64,000 nucleotides of DNA from JANQRZ01 sp965215165 (GTDB taxonomy: Bacteria; Bacteroidota; Rhodothermia; Rhodothermales; JANQRZ01), in assembly GCA_965215165.1 (NCBI GenBank), contig CBDCCX010000006.1, positions 1,550,001 through 1,614,000 of the forward strand, written 5' to 3'. Under the pieces are notes generated by a model. It was not told the DNA's origin and ran no database searches. It was given only the letters and a program-made list of their open reading frames with translations. Of the stretch, positions 35,304 to 43,260 are shown in pieces. Each line of letters opens with the position of its first letter. The first letter of the stretch is position 1. The translations under genes and the position numbers were made by a program.

Positions 35304-36566
35304 ATGCCCCACCTCTGCCTGTTCGAGGACGCCACCGTCCGCCACCTCCTCCCGCTCACCGCCACGCGCACCGCGTGCGACCTCCGCATCGGCCTCCACA
35401 CCCTCCTCGACCGCCAGCGCCGGGCGCTGCGGCTCGCCGACCTCGTGCTCCACACCCGGCCGCTCGTGGCGGGCGTGACCGCGCAGGAGCACCCCGACGC
35501 GCTCGTGAACACCCTCCCCGAGGAGACCGACGGCGTCCTCTTCGTCAACCAGCGCTGGCTAGCCGAGCCGGGAGGCTTGCTGGACCGACTCCGCGCCGCC
35601 ACCCAGCCCGGCGAGCCGGCCCGCCTCTTCCGGCAAGGCGACACCGTCCTGGCCGCGTGGCACCCGAACCCACCGGCCGACCTGATCGCGGCCGAGTACC
35701 TCGGTGCGTTTCAGTTCGAAGGGCTGCCCGAGGAGCAAGTCGACGGGGCGTTGTTCATCAGCCGCCTGTGGCACCTGCTCGACGACCTCCGCGAGCGGAT
35801 CGCCGCCGACATCGGCGCGCTCGGGCACAGCGGGCACCAGGGGTCCGTGCACGAGAGCGCGGTCCTGCTCAACCCCGAGGCCATCTACATCGCGCCCGGC
35901 GCAAGCGTCCGGCCGGGCGCGATCCTCAACGCCGAGAACGGACCGATCTACCTCGACGCGCACTCGGCCGTCGGCGAGGGGGCCATCGGGTTCGGGCCGT
36001 TCTCGCTCGGGCCGCACGCCAAGCTGCGCGCCGGGGCCCGCGTCGACGGCATCGCCGCCGGCCTCTACTCCGAGCTCGGCGGCGAGGTCAAGGCGAGCAT
36101 CGTCCAGGCCTACTCGAACAAGGTCCACGACGGCTACATGGGCAACTCCTACCTTGGCCGCTGGTGCAACCTCGGGGCCGACACCAACACCTCGAACCTC
36201 AAGAACGACTACGGCGATGTCAACATGTGGGACTGCGTGGCCGAGGCGTTCGTCGGCACCGAGCGCGGACGCCTCGGCCTCATCATGGGCGACCACTCGA
36301 AGTGCTCGATCAACTCGATGTTCAACACGGGCACGGTCGTCGGGGCCTTCTGCAACCTTTTCGGGGCCGGCTTCCCGCCGCGCTACGTCCCGGACTTCTC
36401 GTGGGGCGGGGCCGACGGGTTCGTGGACTACCGGATCGAGAAGGCACTCCGCGTCGCCGAGGCCGTGATGGTCCGCCGCGACGTGCCGCTCACCAGCGCG
36501 GACCGCACGCTCCTGACGCGGCTCGCGGAGAACGCCTACGCGCGGCGCAAGGGCCAGGCCCTCTGA
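35304..36566 (+). CDS. GlmU-like putative sugar nucleotidyltransferase with left-handed beta-helix
   Basis: The 420-residue protein has an N-terminal domain that begins CLFEDATVRHLLPLTATRTACDLRIG. A degenerate nucleotidyltransferase-like half and a C-terminal hexapeptide beta-helix follow (IYIAPGASVRPGAILNAENGPIYL, YSNKVHDGYMGNSYLGRWCNLGADTNTSNLK). NCBI-type naming for this group is GlmU family or putative sugar nucleotidyl transferase. It lacks the canonical GxGxRM pyrophosphorylase loop of GlmU, so sugar nucleotide synthesis is not certain; acyltransfer on a UDP-sugar is possible. It stands alone, with a candidate promoter just upstream. Confidence 0.82.
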   Translation: MPHLCLFEDATVRHLLPLTATRTACDLRIGLHTLLDRQRRALRLADLVLHTRPLVAGVTAQEHPDALVNTLPEETDGVLFVNQRWLAEPGGLLDRLRAATQPGEPARLFRQGDTVLAAWHPNPPADLIAAEYLGAFQFEGLPEEQVDGALFISRLWHLLDDLRERIAADIGALGHSGHQGSVHESAVLLNPEAIYIAPGASVRPGAILNAENGPIYLDAHSAVGEGAIGFGPFSLGPHAKLRAGARVDGIAAGLYSELGGEVKASIVQAYSNKVHDGYMGNSYLGRWCNLGADTNTSNLKNDYGDVNMWDCVAEAFVGTERGRLGLIMGDHSKCSINSMFNTGTVVGAFCNLFGAGFPPRYVPDFSWGGADGFVDYRIEKALRVAEAVMVRRDVPLTSADRTLLTRLAENAYARRKGQAL

Positions 36567-36645
36567 GCACGGCGCGAGTGAACAGACCCATCGGGCTTGG
36601 GGGGTTACCTCCAGCAGTTTGCAGCGTGGTGAACGAGATTTTGGA

Positions 36646-36674
36646 TTGACTCCAGCGCCTTCCGGCCGTAGCAT
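36646..36674 (+). promoter_or_regulatory. Promoter of the T9SS-cargo / RiPP-like gene pair
   Basis: TTGACT (36646-36651) and TAGCAT (36669-36674) are separated by 17 bases and lie 34 bases before the ATG of the T9SS cargo gene. This is a close match to a sigma-70-type promoter in otherwise GC-rich intergenic sequence. Confidence 0.55.
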
Positions 36675-36708
36675 AGCCCGGTCACGCTTCCTCAATCTGT
36701 TTGCCCCC

Positions 36709-38361
36709 ATGCGCCTCTCCGCTCTCTTCGTCCTCCTCGCGCTCCTCTCGGCCGTCCCCGCTGCCGCCCAGAGCGACGACCTCCCGTTCACCGTCGAGCT
36801 AGTCGAGGTGGACGTGACCGACATGCCAGCCCTGCACTCGTTCGCCTGGGCCGAGCACGACGGCCGGTGGCTCTTCCTCGCCGGACGCCTGGACGGCCTC
36901 CACGGCATCATCGAGTCCGGGGCCTTCGCCGCGGAGCAGGCGAACGACGCCGTCTGGGTCGTGGACCGCGCCACCGACCGGGTGTGGTCGCGCTCGCTCG
37001 ACGAGCTAGACGCCGCGCTCGCCGACCCGCTCAGGACGACGAACACCCAGTACCACCAGGACGGCGAGACCCTCTACATCGTCGGCGGCTATGGCACCGA
37101 CTCGGCTGCGGGCCAGAAGATCACCTTCCCGACGCTGACGGCGGTGGACGTGCCCGGCCTCATCGAGGCCGTGACCGAGGGCGGCCTGCTCGCGCCGCAC
37201 CTCCGGCAGATCGAGGACGAGCGCTTAGCCGTCACCGGCGGCGAGCTGCGCGAGATGGGCGGCGAGTATCTCCTCTTCGGCGGACACCGCTTCGACGGCG
37301 AGTACAGCCCCGGCAACGGGAGCAGCTTCACGCAGGCCTACACCGAGGAGATCTTCAGCTTCTACATCGAGAACTCGCAGGAGCGGCTCGCCATCGAGAG
37401 CGCCTTCACGCTGGACTACGAACCCGAGCTACTGCACCGCCGTGACCTGACCGTCGCGCCGAGCGTCGTGCGGGTGGGTGACCTCTTGGGCGGCGCTTCG
37501 CGTCTCACCGAGGGCTTCGGGCTCTACGGCGGCGTCTTTCAGCCCGACGCCAACCTCCCGCAGCGCGAAACGATCTTTTTCGGCTACTCCGACGCGCCCG
37601 AGATCTTCCGGACCGGCTTCGAGCAGCGGTTCGCGCACTACACCGCGCCCACTCTCCCCCTGTTCGACGCCGAGGCCGAAACGATGCACACGACGTTCTT
37701 CGGCGGCATGGCGCAGTTCTACCTCGACGAGACGACAGGCGACGTGGTCGAGGACTTCCTGGTGCCGTTCACCGACGACATCGTCACCCTCACCCATGAC
37801 GTGTCTGAAGACGGAGGAGCCACCTACGAAACCGTGAGACCCGTCCAGATGCCGGGCTTGTTGGGCACGAATGCCGTGCTCATCCCGGCCGACCTCCCGC
37901 GCTCGCCCTTCGGCATCGCTGATCTGAACCAACTCGAGGGCCGGACGCTCGCGGGCTGGATCACCGGCGGCATCCACTCGACCGGGCTGAACCCCGGCTG
38001 GTCCGGGATGACGGCCGCCGAGACGAGGGCCAGCGAGCGCGTCTTCGAGGTCTGGGTGACGCCGCTCACGACAGACGCTGAGCCGGAGGGCGCGCCAGCC
38101 AGGCTCGCGCTCGACGCGCCCTACCCGAACCCGTTCCGCTCCGAGGCGACTGTCGCCCTCGTGCTCGACCGGGCGGCGGCCGTCGCGGTCGAGGTCTTCG
38201 ACGTGCTCGGGCGGCGCGTGGCGACGCTGCACGACGGCCCGCTCGCCGCCGCGCGCCACACGTTCACGCTCCGGGGCGACGCACTGCCGCCGGGCGTCTA
38301 CGTCGTCCGGGCTCACGGTGACGGCATCAGCGCTACCCGCTCACTCGTCCACATAGACTAA
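36709..38361 (+). CDS. Exported kelch-like protein with T9SS C-terminal sorting domain
   Basis: The 550-residue product has a clear signal peptide (LSALFVLLALLSAVPAAAQ) and a propeller-like body with repeated motifs of the kelch type (HDGRWLFLAGRLDGLHG, DGETLYIVGGYGTDSAAGQ, GGEYLLFGGHRFDGEYSPGNG). A sorting domain follows (LDAPYPNPFRSEATVALVLD, VEVFDVLGRRVATLHDG, GVYVVRAHGDGIS). It is expected on the cell surface or released after PorU processing. No catalytic residues are recognised. The gene for the 61-residue lasso-type peptide begins only 15 bases after its stop, so the two share a transcript. Confidence 0.87.
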   Translation: MRLSALFVLLALLSAVPAAAQSDDLPFTVELVEVDVTDMPALHSFAWAEHDGRWLFLAGRLDGLHGIIESGAFAAEQANDAVWVVDRATDRVWSRSLDELDAALADPLRTTNTQYHQDGETLYIVGGYGTDSAAGQKITFPTLTAVDVPGLIEAVTEGGLLAPHLRQIEDERLAVTGGELREMGGEYLLFGGHRFDGEYSPGNGSSFTQAYTEEIFSFYIENSQERLAIESAFTLDYEPELLHRRDLTVAPSVVRVGDLLGGASRLTEGFGLYGGVFQPDANLPQRETIFFGYSDAPEIFRTGFEQRFAHYTAPTLPLFDAEAETMHTTFFGGMAQFYLDETTGDVVEDFLVPFTDDIVTLTHDVSEDGGATYETVRPVQMPGLLGTNAVLIPADLPRSPFGIADLNQLEGRTLAGWITGGIHSTGLNPGWSGMTAAETRASERVFEVWVTPLTTDAEPEGAPARLALDAPYPNPFRSEATVALVLDRAAAVAVEVFDVLGRRVATLHDGPLAAARHTFTLRGDALPPGVYVVRAHGDGISATRSLVHID

Positions 38362-38364
38362 CCC

Positions 38365-38370
38365 AAGAGG
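38365..38370 (+). promoter_or_regulatory. Ribosome binding site of the RiPP-like peptide
   Basis: AAGAGG lies five bases before the ATG at 38376. It is one of the few clear Shine-Dalgarno sequences in the window and supports translation of the small peptide gene. Confidence 0.55.
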
Positions 38371-38375
38371 TCGCC

Positions 38376-38561
38376 ATGAAGCCGTACACAGCTCCAGTCC
38401 TCACCGACTACGGCACCGTCGCCGACATCACCGCCATACTCGGCAATCCCTTCACGGGTGACGTCACGTTCGACGTGGATGGAAACGTGATCGAGTCGGC
38501 GATGAACTCGATCGACCAGTGCTCGTTCACTCCGGCGTGCCTGGAGATCGGCGGACCGTAG
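38376..38561 (+). CDS. Small peptide with lasso-type RiPP leader motif
   Basis: The 61-residue peptide begins MKPYTAPVLTDYGTVADIT, which matches YxxPxLxxxGxxxxxT exactly (Tyr4, Pro7, Leu9, Gly13, Thr19). This is the leader pattern recognised by the RRE partner in lasso-peptide systems and found in many orphan leader-containing proteins. The downstream part holds GNPFTGDVTFDVDG and a Cys-containing end (CSFTPACLEIGGP, two Cys spaced by five residues). It has no signal peptide. A good ribosome binding site precedes it, and it is 15 bases after the T9SS cargo gene. No lasso cyclase, B-type protease or RRE gene is in the window, so any modification would use enzymes elsewhere, or the peptide has another job. 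Confidence 0.68.
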   Translation: MKPYTAPVLTDYGTVADITAILGNPFTGDVTFDVDGNVIESAMNSIDQCSFTPACLEIGGP

Positions 38562-38575
38562 AGCGACACGAAGGC

Positions 38576-40174
38576 TCAGCGCAGGAGGGTCACGATGCGC
38601 GTCTCGCTGAAGTCCTCGCCCTCGACGCGGACGAAGTAGACCCCGGCGGCGAGGCGGCGGCCGTCCAGCGGAATCGCGCCCGAGGTCAACTCGTCGTTCT
38701 CCCTAAGCGTGAGCACGAGCCGGCCGTGCGCATCGTAGACCCGCACGCTCCCGGCCTGCGGCTCGGCCAGGAGAAGCTGCACCGTCGACTCACCGATGAA
38801 GGGGTTGGGGAAGACCGAGAACGGCTCCAGCACGATCGACACCAGCGGGCTCAGGAACGAGGTCCCGTTCTCGCTCTGGAGACGGAGGCGGAAGCCGTAG
38901 CGCCCCGGCCCGAGGTCGCGGACGCGCACCGTGTAGCGCCCCGCCTCGTCCGGGTCGAGCGCGGGGAAGTCCGCGCCGGCTACCGGCACAAAGGTGTCGC
39001 CGGCTTCGCGCTCCAGCGTGCCGGAGGTGAGGCCGGTGCTGTCCGGGAGGTTGAACGTGAGCACGACCTCGTCCGCCTCGACCGTCGCGGAGAACGCGAG
39101 CACCCTTTCGGTCAGCACGTCCTCGAGGGGGACCTTGACGGAGCACACCGGGGTGAGCACCCAGCCGATGTCGCGGAGCGCCCCGCAGGTGAGCGGGCCG
39201 GGGTCGTGGACGGCCTCGCCGCGGGCGAAGTTCGGGGTCATCAGCGCGTTCGCCGTCCCCACCGGGTACGTCCGCTCGTCGAGGTGCGAGTAGGACGAGC
39301 CGCCCTGCCACGGGGCTGGGGCGAACAGTGTCGGCCGGCTCCCCTGCGCGCGGGCGGTCGGGCCGTCGAAGAACACTTCGTCCGTGAGCGCGTCGGCGAG
39401 GGTACCGGAAGGGTTCGGGAGGCTCAGCAGGTCCGTGCCGTCGCCGCGCTCGGTGAAGCGGTCGTAGATCACCGGGTAGCCCTGGTCGCCCAGCCCCCAG
39501 CTCCCGAGCGAGCCGTTGACGGTCATCGAGCCGACGAAGCCCAGGCCGTGGCCTAGCTCGTGGAGGGCGACGGTCACCAGGTCGAACTGGCCGGACGGCG
39601 GGGCGGCGTCGAGGCCGAAGTACCAGCTCGGAAACTCGCTGTTGAACTCGGCCCGGATGTCGGCATTGGCTGGGTCCTGGTCGCGCCCGGCGAGCGCGTC
39701 GGCGAGGGCCGAGACGTACCAGGTGTTGGCCTGCGGGCTGAGCTCGAAGTTGGCGATCACCCGGGGCGCGGCGAGGCCGAGGATGTCGGTCTCGTCGGCC
39801 GGCTTCCACTCGGCGAGGACGCGGATCGGGACGGCGGACTCGACGCGCTCGCTCCACAGGTCGACCGCGCGCTGGAACGCGGCCTGCGCCTCGGCGGGGA
39901 AGCCGCTGTACTCGACCTCGAAGACGGCCGCAGCGGCCGAGCGGCGCGGTACCGGTGCCGGTGCCGGTGCCGGTGCCGGGCGCGAGACTACCGGCGGCTG
40001 TGCGAAGTCGGCGCGGAGCGTGTCGGCCGGTGCCCAGGCGGCGGTGGCCTGGCCGGCGGTGGCCTGGCCGGCGGTGGCCTGGCCGGCGGCCGCCTGGCCG
40101 GCGGCCGGGTGGCTGAGCGCGAGCGCGCCGCCGATCAGCAGCAGGGCGTAGGATTTGAACGAGAGGAGCGGCAT
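38576..40174 (-). CDS. Secreted HExxH metallopeptidase-like protein with T9SS sorting domain
   Basis: The 532-residue product has an N-terminal hydrophobic signal (SYALLLIGGALALSHPAAG) and a repetitive Ala/Gly/Gln and Ala/Pro linker (AAGQATAGQATAGQATA, PAPAPAPAPV). A peptidase-like domain holds HELGHGLGF, with His205, Glu206 and His209. The eleventh residue of the metzincin pattern is Gly rather than His or Asp, so the third zinc ligand must lie elsewhere. The C-terminus is a sorting domain (FSVFPNPFIGESTVQLLL, VRVYDAHGRLVLTLREN, GVYFVRVEGED). It converges on the lasso-type peptide gene 14 bases away. Active peptidase function is likely but not proven. Confidence 0.83.
   Translation of the reverse strand: MPLLSFKSYALLLIGGALALSHPAAGQAAAGQATAGQATAGQATAAWAPADTLRADFAQPPVVSRPAPAPAPAPVPRRSAAAAVFEVEYSGFPAEAQAAFQRAVDLWSERVESAVPIRVLAEWKPADETDILGLAAPRVIANFELSPQANTWYVSALADALAGRDQDPANADIRAEFNSEFPSWYFGLDAAPPSGQFDLVTVALHELGHGLGFVGSMTVNGSLGSWGLGDQGYPVIYDRFTERGDGTDLLSLPNPSGTLADALTDEVFFDGPTARAQGSRPTLFAPAPWQGGSSYSHLDERTYPVGTANALMTPNFARGEAVHDPGPLTCGALRDIGWVLTPVCSVKVPLEDVLTERVLAFSATVEADEVVLTFNLPDSTGLTSGTLEREAGDTFVPVAGADFPALDPDEAGRYTVRVRDLGPGRYGFRLRLQSENGTSFLSPLVSIVLEPFSVFPNPFIGESTVQLLLAEPQAGSVRVYDAHGRLVLTLRENDELTSGAIPLDGRRLAAGVYFVRVEGEDFSETRIVTLLR
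39952..39980. repeat. CCGGTG tandem repeat coding PAPAPAPA
   Basis: Four CCGGTG units plus a partial unit form a hexanucleotide run inside the metallopeptidase gene, read as alternating Pro-Ala on the minus strand. Copy number may vary by slippage without breaking the frame. Confidence 0.65.
40040..40099. repeat. 15-bp tandem repeat coding AGQAT units
   Basis: GGCGGTGGCCTGGCC occurs three times in tandem (40040-40084), then a fourth variant copy (GGCGGCCGCCTGGCC, to 40099). It encodes Ala-Gly-Gln-Ala-Thr repeats just after the signal peptide of the metallopeptidase. The unit is a multiple of three, so changes in copy number keep the frame. Confidence 0.7.
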
Positions 40175-40177
40175 AGA

Positions 40178-41689
40178 TCAGAGTCGGTCCAGGGCGGCTT
40201 TGGCGCGCTGTTCGAGGGCTTTGCGGTAGGCGAACGGTTCGTCGTTGGCGAGGACGCGCTCGAAGGCCGCGCGCGCGGCGGCCCGGTCGCCCTCCGCCTC
40301 ATGCACCTCGCCGGCGTAGAACGCGGACCACGGCCCCCACTGCGCGAGCGGGTCTCCGGGGTTGCTGACGGCGAAGCCGTAGTGCCGGAGGGCCTCCGAC
40401 GCGTCGCCGAGCAGGTGGTACGCCCGTCCGGTGCGGTAGGCGGCCTCAGCGCGCTCCACCTCGAGCGCCGCCCCGTCGCCGAAGACGGGCTGGAGCACGC
40501 GGACGGCCTCGCGGTAGCGCCCGCTGCGGAAGGCGTTCTCGCCGAGCAAGAGGGTCCGCTGCCGGGCCGTGAGCGGAGCCTCGAGGCGGGCATCGGCCTC
40601 GGCGCGGGCGGCCTCGTCGCTGTCGAAGTCGTCCCGCACGCGGACGGCCCGGTAGTACGGCAGCGCATCGGCCCGCCGGCCGGCCAGCTCGAGCGCGAGG
40701 CCGGCGTGGAGGTTGGCCTGCGCCACGAGCGCCTCGCCGGGGAAGCTCCGCAGGAAGCGCTGGAAGGCCCGCGCCGCCGGCTCGAAGGCGTCCTGCCGGA
40801 AGAGCGCTTGGCCGAGGTAATAGTCGACGTAGGGGATCGCCGCGACGCCCCTCTCGGCGAGCTGCGCCTCGGCACGGCGAAGCTGCTGCTCGGCCTCGGC
40901 CGCGCGGCGCTGGCTCAGCAACGAGACGCCGCTGACGTAGCCGACGAGCGGGCTGCCCGGGTGCCGCGCTTGCACCGCTTCGAGGTAGTCCAGGCCGTCG
41001 CGCTTCGACTCGTTGACCACCTGGTCGAGCAGCGCGAAGATGATCGCGGCCTCGTCGCGGTAGTAGTCGCTGCGGCGGACCGAGACCTCCATCTCGTCCA
41101 GCCCCTGCTGCACCGTCCCGCGGAAGCCCATCAGCTTGAGCACCCACCGGAAGGACGACGGCACCAGCCCGACCGCCGCGTGGCACAGCCCGATGCCCCA
41201 GGCCGACTCGTAGAAGTCCGGGTGCTCTTCGGTGTTCTCCTCGAAGTGGTTGTACGCCTGCCGGAGCGCGAGCGCGGCGCGGGTGTACTGCGTCTTCTTG
41301 GCGTGGATGATGGCGCGGTGCAGCTCGGTCTCGGCGCGGAAGTGCGTCCGCCACGGGGAGCGTGGGGTGTCGTCGAGCACGTCGAGCAGGTCGTCGCTGC
41401 GCTCGAAGAAGCGGTCGTAGAGGTCGTCCTGCTCGAGCATCATCGCCCGCCAGAGGGCGATCTTGGCGAGGTGCAGCCGCGCGGCCGGCTCCGCCCCGTC
41501 GGCGTCGGCGAGGCGCTCGAAGGTCGCCTCGGCCGCGTCGAGCCGGAAGGCGATCATCTGCTCGCGGCCTTCGCCGAGGAGCGCCACGCCGGCGGCGCTC
41601 CGCACCAGCATCGGCCCCGGGTCGGCGAGGACGGGCACCGTCACGACGGGCGCGGCGAGCACGAGCAGGGCGAGAGCGAGAAGAGGCAT
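40178..41689 (-). CDS. Exported TPR-repeat protein
   Basis: The 503-residue product has an N-terminal signal-like segment (LLALALLVLAAPVVTVPVLA) and helix pairs of the TPR type throughout. Examples are AAEATFERLADADGAEPAARLHLAK, the block DYYLGQALFRQDAFEPAARAFQRFL, and the terminal HEAEGDRAAARAAFERVLANDEPFAYR. The middle part (AGIGLCHAAVG-like, RWVLKLMGFRGTVQQGLDEM) resembles IML2/TTC39-like TPR proteins, but this is weak. It ends four bases from the start of the metallopeptidase gene, so the pair is probably one operon. Function is unknown; it may be a periplasmic scaffold. Confidence 0.75.
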   Translation of the reverse strand: MPLLALALLVLAAPVVTVPVLADPGPMLVRSAAGVALLGEGREQMIAFRLDAAEATFERLADADGAEPAARLHLAKIALWRAMMLEQDDLYDRFFERSDDLLDVLDDTPRSPWRTHFRAETELHRAIIHAKKTQYTRAALALRQAYNHFEENTEEHPDFYESAWGIGLCHAAVGLVPSSFRWVLKLMGFRGTVQQGLDEMEVSVRRSDYYRDEAAIIFALLDQVVNESKRDGLDYLEAVQARHPGSPLVGYVSGVSLLSQRRAAEAEQQLRRAEAQLAERGVAAIPYVDYYLGQALFRQDAFEPAARAFQRFLRSFPGEALVAQANLHAGLALELAGRRADALPYYRAVRVRDDFDSDEAARAEADARLEAPLTARQRTLLLGENAFRSGRYREAVRVLQPVFGDGAALEVERAEAAYRTGRAYHLLGDASEALRHYGFAVSNPGDPLAQWGPWSAFYAGEVHEAEGDRAAARAAFERVLANDEPFAYRKALEQRAKAALDRL

Positions 41690-41711
41690 AGCGTGCGGGC
41701 GGTCTGCCGAC

Positions 41712-43049
41712 TTACCGAACGTCGGCGACGAGGCGAACGTGGTCGGCGTCGGGGCTCGGGTCGGGCATGCTGAGCTGACCTTCCGAGGCGGCGATGATGG
41801 TGGCGACGGTCGCGTCGCCTGTGACGTTCGTGACGGTGCGGAGCATGTCGAGAATCCGGTCCACGCCCAGGATCAGCGCGATGCCGGCCGAGGGCACGCC
41901 GACGGCCTCGAGGATGATGACGAGCATGATGATCCCCGCGCCGGGCACCGCCGCCGTCCCGATGGACGCGAGGACCGCCGTCAGCACTATCGTCAGTTGC
42001 GCCGCCAACCCAAGCTCCATCCCGAGGGCCTGCGCGATGAAGACCGCCGCTACGGCCTGGTAGAGCGCTGTGCCGTCCATGTTGATCGTCGCCCCGAGCG
42101 GGAGCACGAACGACGAGACCTCCTCGCTGACGCCGAGCTTCTCCTCGCACCGCTCCATCGTCACCGGCAGCGTCGCGCCCGAGGACGAGGTCGAGAACGC
42201 GACGAGCTGCGCCGGGCCGATCCCGCTGTAGAACGTCTTGAGCGACATCGGGGTGAAGCTCCGGAGCAGGAGCCCGTACGTCACCAGCATGTGCAGCCCC
42301 AGCCCGAGTATGACCGCGAGGCAGTAGTAGCCCAGCGCGCCGAGCAGCTCGAGGATCCGGTTCACGTCGTCGCCCGCCACCTGGGTGATGGTGTCCGCGA
42401 GCAGCGCGAAGACGCCGATCGGGGCCATCAGCATGATCACGTCCACGAGCCGGATGATGAGGTCGTTCAGCCCCTCGACGACGGCGAGCACCGGCTCGGC
42501 CTTCTCGCGCGGAATCTGGATCAGCCCGATCCCGATGAAGAGCGCGACGAACACGACCTGGAGCATGTTGCTGTTGTCCGAGACTGCCGCGAAGAGGTTG
42601 CCCGGCACGATGTCGACCAGGAACTGCAGCGGTCCGCGCGAGGCTGCCGCCGCCGCCGCCTCGCTCCGCATCGCCGCGTCGCCGGCGTACGCCGCGCCGA
42701 GCTCGGCCTGCAGCGCCTCAGGCACCGCGCTGCCGGGCTGCAAGAGGTTGACGATCACGAGGCCGAGCGTGACCGCGACCGCCGTCGTGCCGAGGTAGAT
42801 GGCGATCGTCTTGCCGCCGATCCGCGAGAGCTTCCGCAGGTCGCTCAGCGACGCGACGCCGAGGATTAGCGACGCCAGCACGAGCGGCACGGCGATCAGC
42901 TTGAGCGCGTTGAGGAAGATGGTCCCGAACGGCGCGATCCAGTCGGCCGTGAACCCGCCCCAGCCGTTGGCCGCCGCGATCACGCCGTAGAGCAGCCCGA
43001 GGACGAGGCCGAGGATGATCTGCCAGTGGAGCTTCTTGTACCAGGGCAT
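41712..43049 (-). CDS. Dicarboxylate/amino acid:cation symporter (DAACS family)
   Basis: The 445-residue protein has eight or more hydrophobic segments and re-entrant loops typical of glutamate transporter homologues. The signature FSTSSSGATLPVTMERCEEKLGV is near residue 265 and LPLGATINMDGTALYQAVAAVFIAQ near 295. The substrate-site helix NVTGDATVATIIAASEGQL is near the C-terminus. It imports acidic amino acids or C4-dicarboxylates with sodium or protons. An Ala-rich extracellular insert (SEAAAAAASRG) lies between early helices. No regulator is adjacent. Confidence 0.93.
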   Translation of the reverse strand: MPWYKKLHWQIILGLVLGLLYGVIAAANGWGGFTADWIAPFGTIFLNALKLIAVPLVLASLILGVASLSDLRKLSRIGGKTIAIYLGTTAVAVTLGLVIVNLLQPGSAVPEALQAELGAAYAGDAAMRSEAAAAAASRGPLQFLVDIVPGNLFAAVSDNSNMLQVVFVALFIGIGLIQIPREKAEPVLAVVEGLNDLIIRLVDVIMLMAPIGVFALLADTITQVAGDDVNRILELLGALGYYCLAVILGLGLHMLVTYGLLLRSFTPMSLKTFYSGIGPAQLVAFSTSSSGATLPVTMERCEEKLGVSEEVSSFVLPLGATINMDGTALYQAVAAVFIAQALGMELGLAAQLTIVLTAVLASIGTAAVPGAGIIMLVIILEAVGVPSAGIALILGVDRILDMLRTVTNVTGDATVATIIAASEGQLSMPDPSPDADHVRLVADVR

Positions 43050-43140
43050 GCGCGCGGGCGATGGTGGGCGAAAGGCCGGAAAGTACGGACGGTTTGTCAG
43101 AGGGCAGCAGACAGCAAAGCAGGCAGATTCCCTTCACCAC

Positions 43141-43222
43141 CGGTGGGGCGCACGGCCGTGCGCCCTGGTCGGGAATGGCATCACTGCTCTCCAAACCCGT
43201 AGGGGCGAGGCACGCCTCGCCC
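43141..43222. repeat. Pair of dispersed palindromic elements
   Basis: GGTGGGGCGCACGGCCGTGC at 43143-43162 and the copy CCGTAGGGGCGAGGCACGCC at 43197-43216 (followed by TCGCCC) are both self-complementary around their centres. The second recurs at 1897, 17461 and, changed in its right half, at 57661; the right half at 57661 resembles the first element. Confidence 0.6.
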
Positions 43223-43260
43223 GGTTCAGGGTTTGGCACCGCCCCCGCCAGCACCCCCCG

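Noticed and set aside
39952..40099. Repeats that could suggest a CRISPR-like array
   Set aside because: Units are 6 and 15 bases, directly tandem, lie inside a coding sequence and have no spacers.
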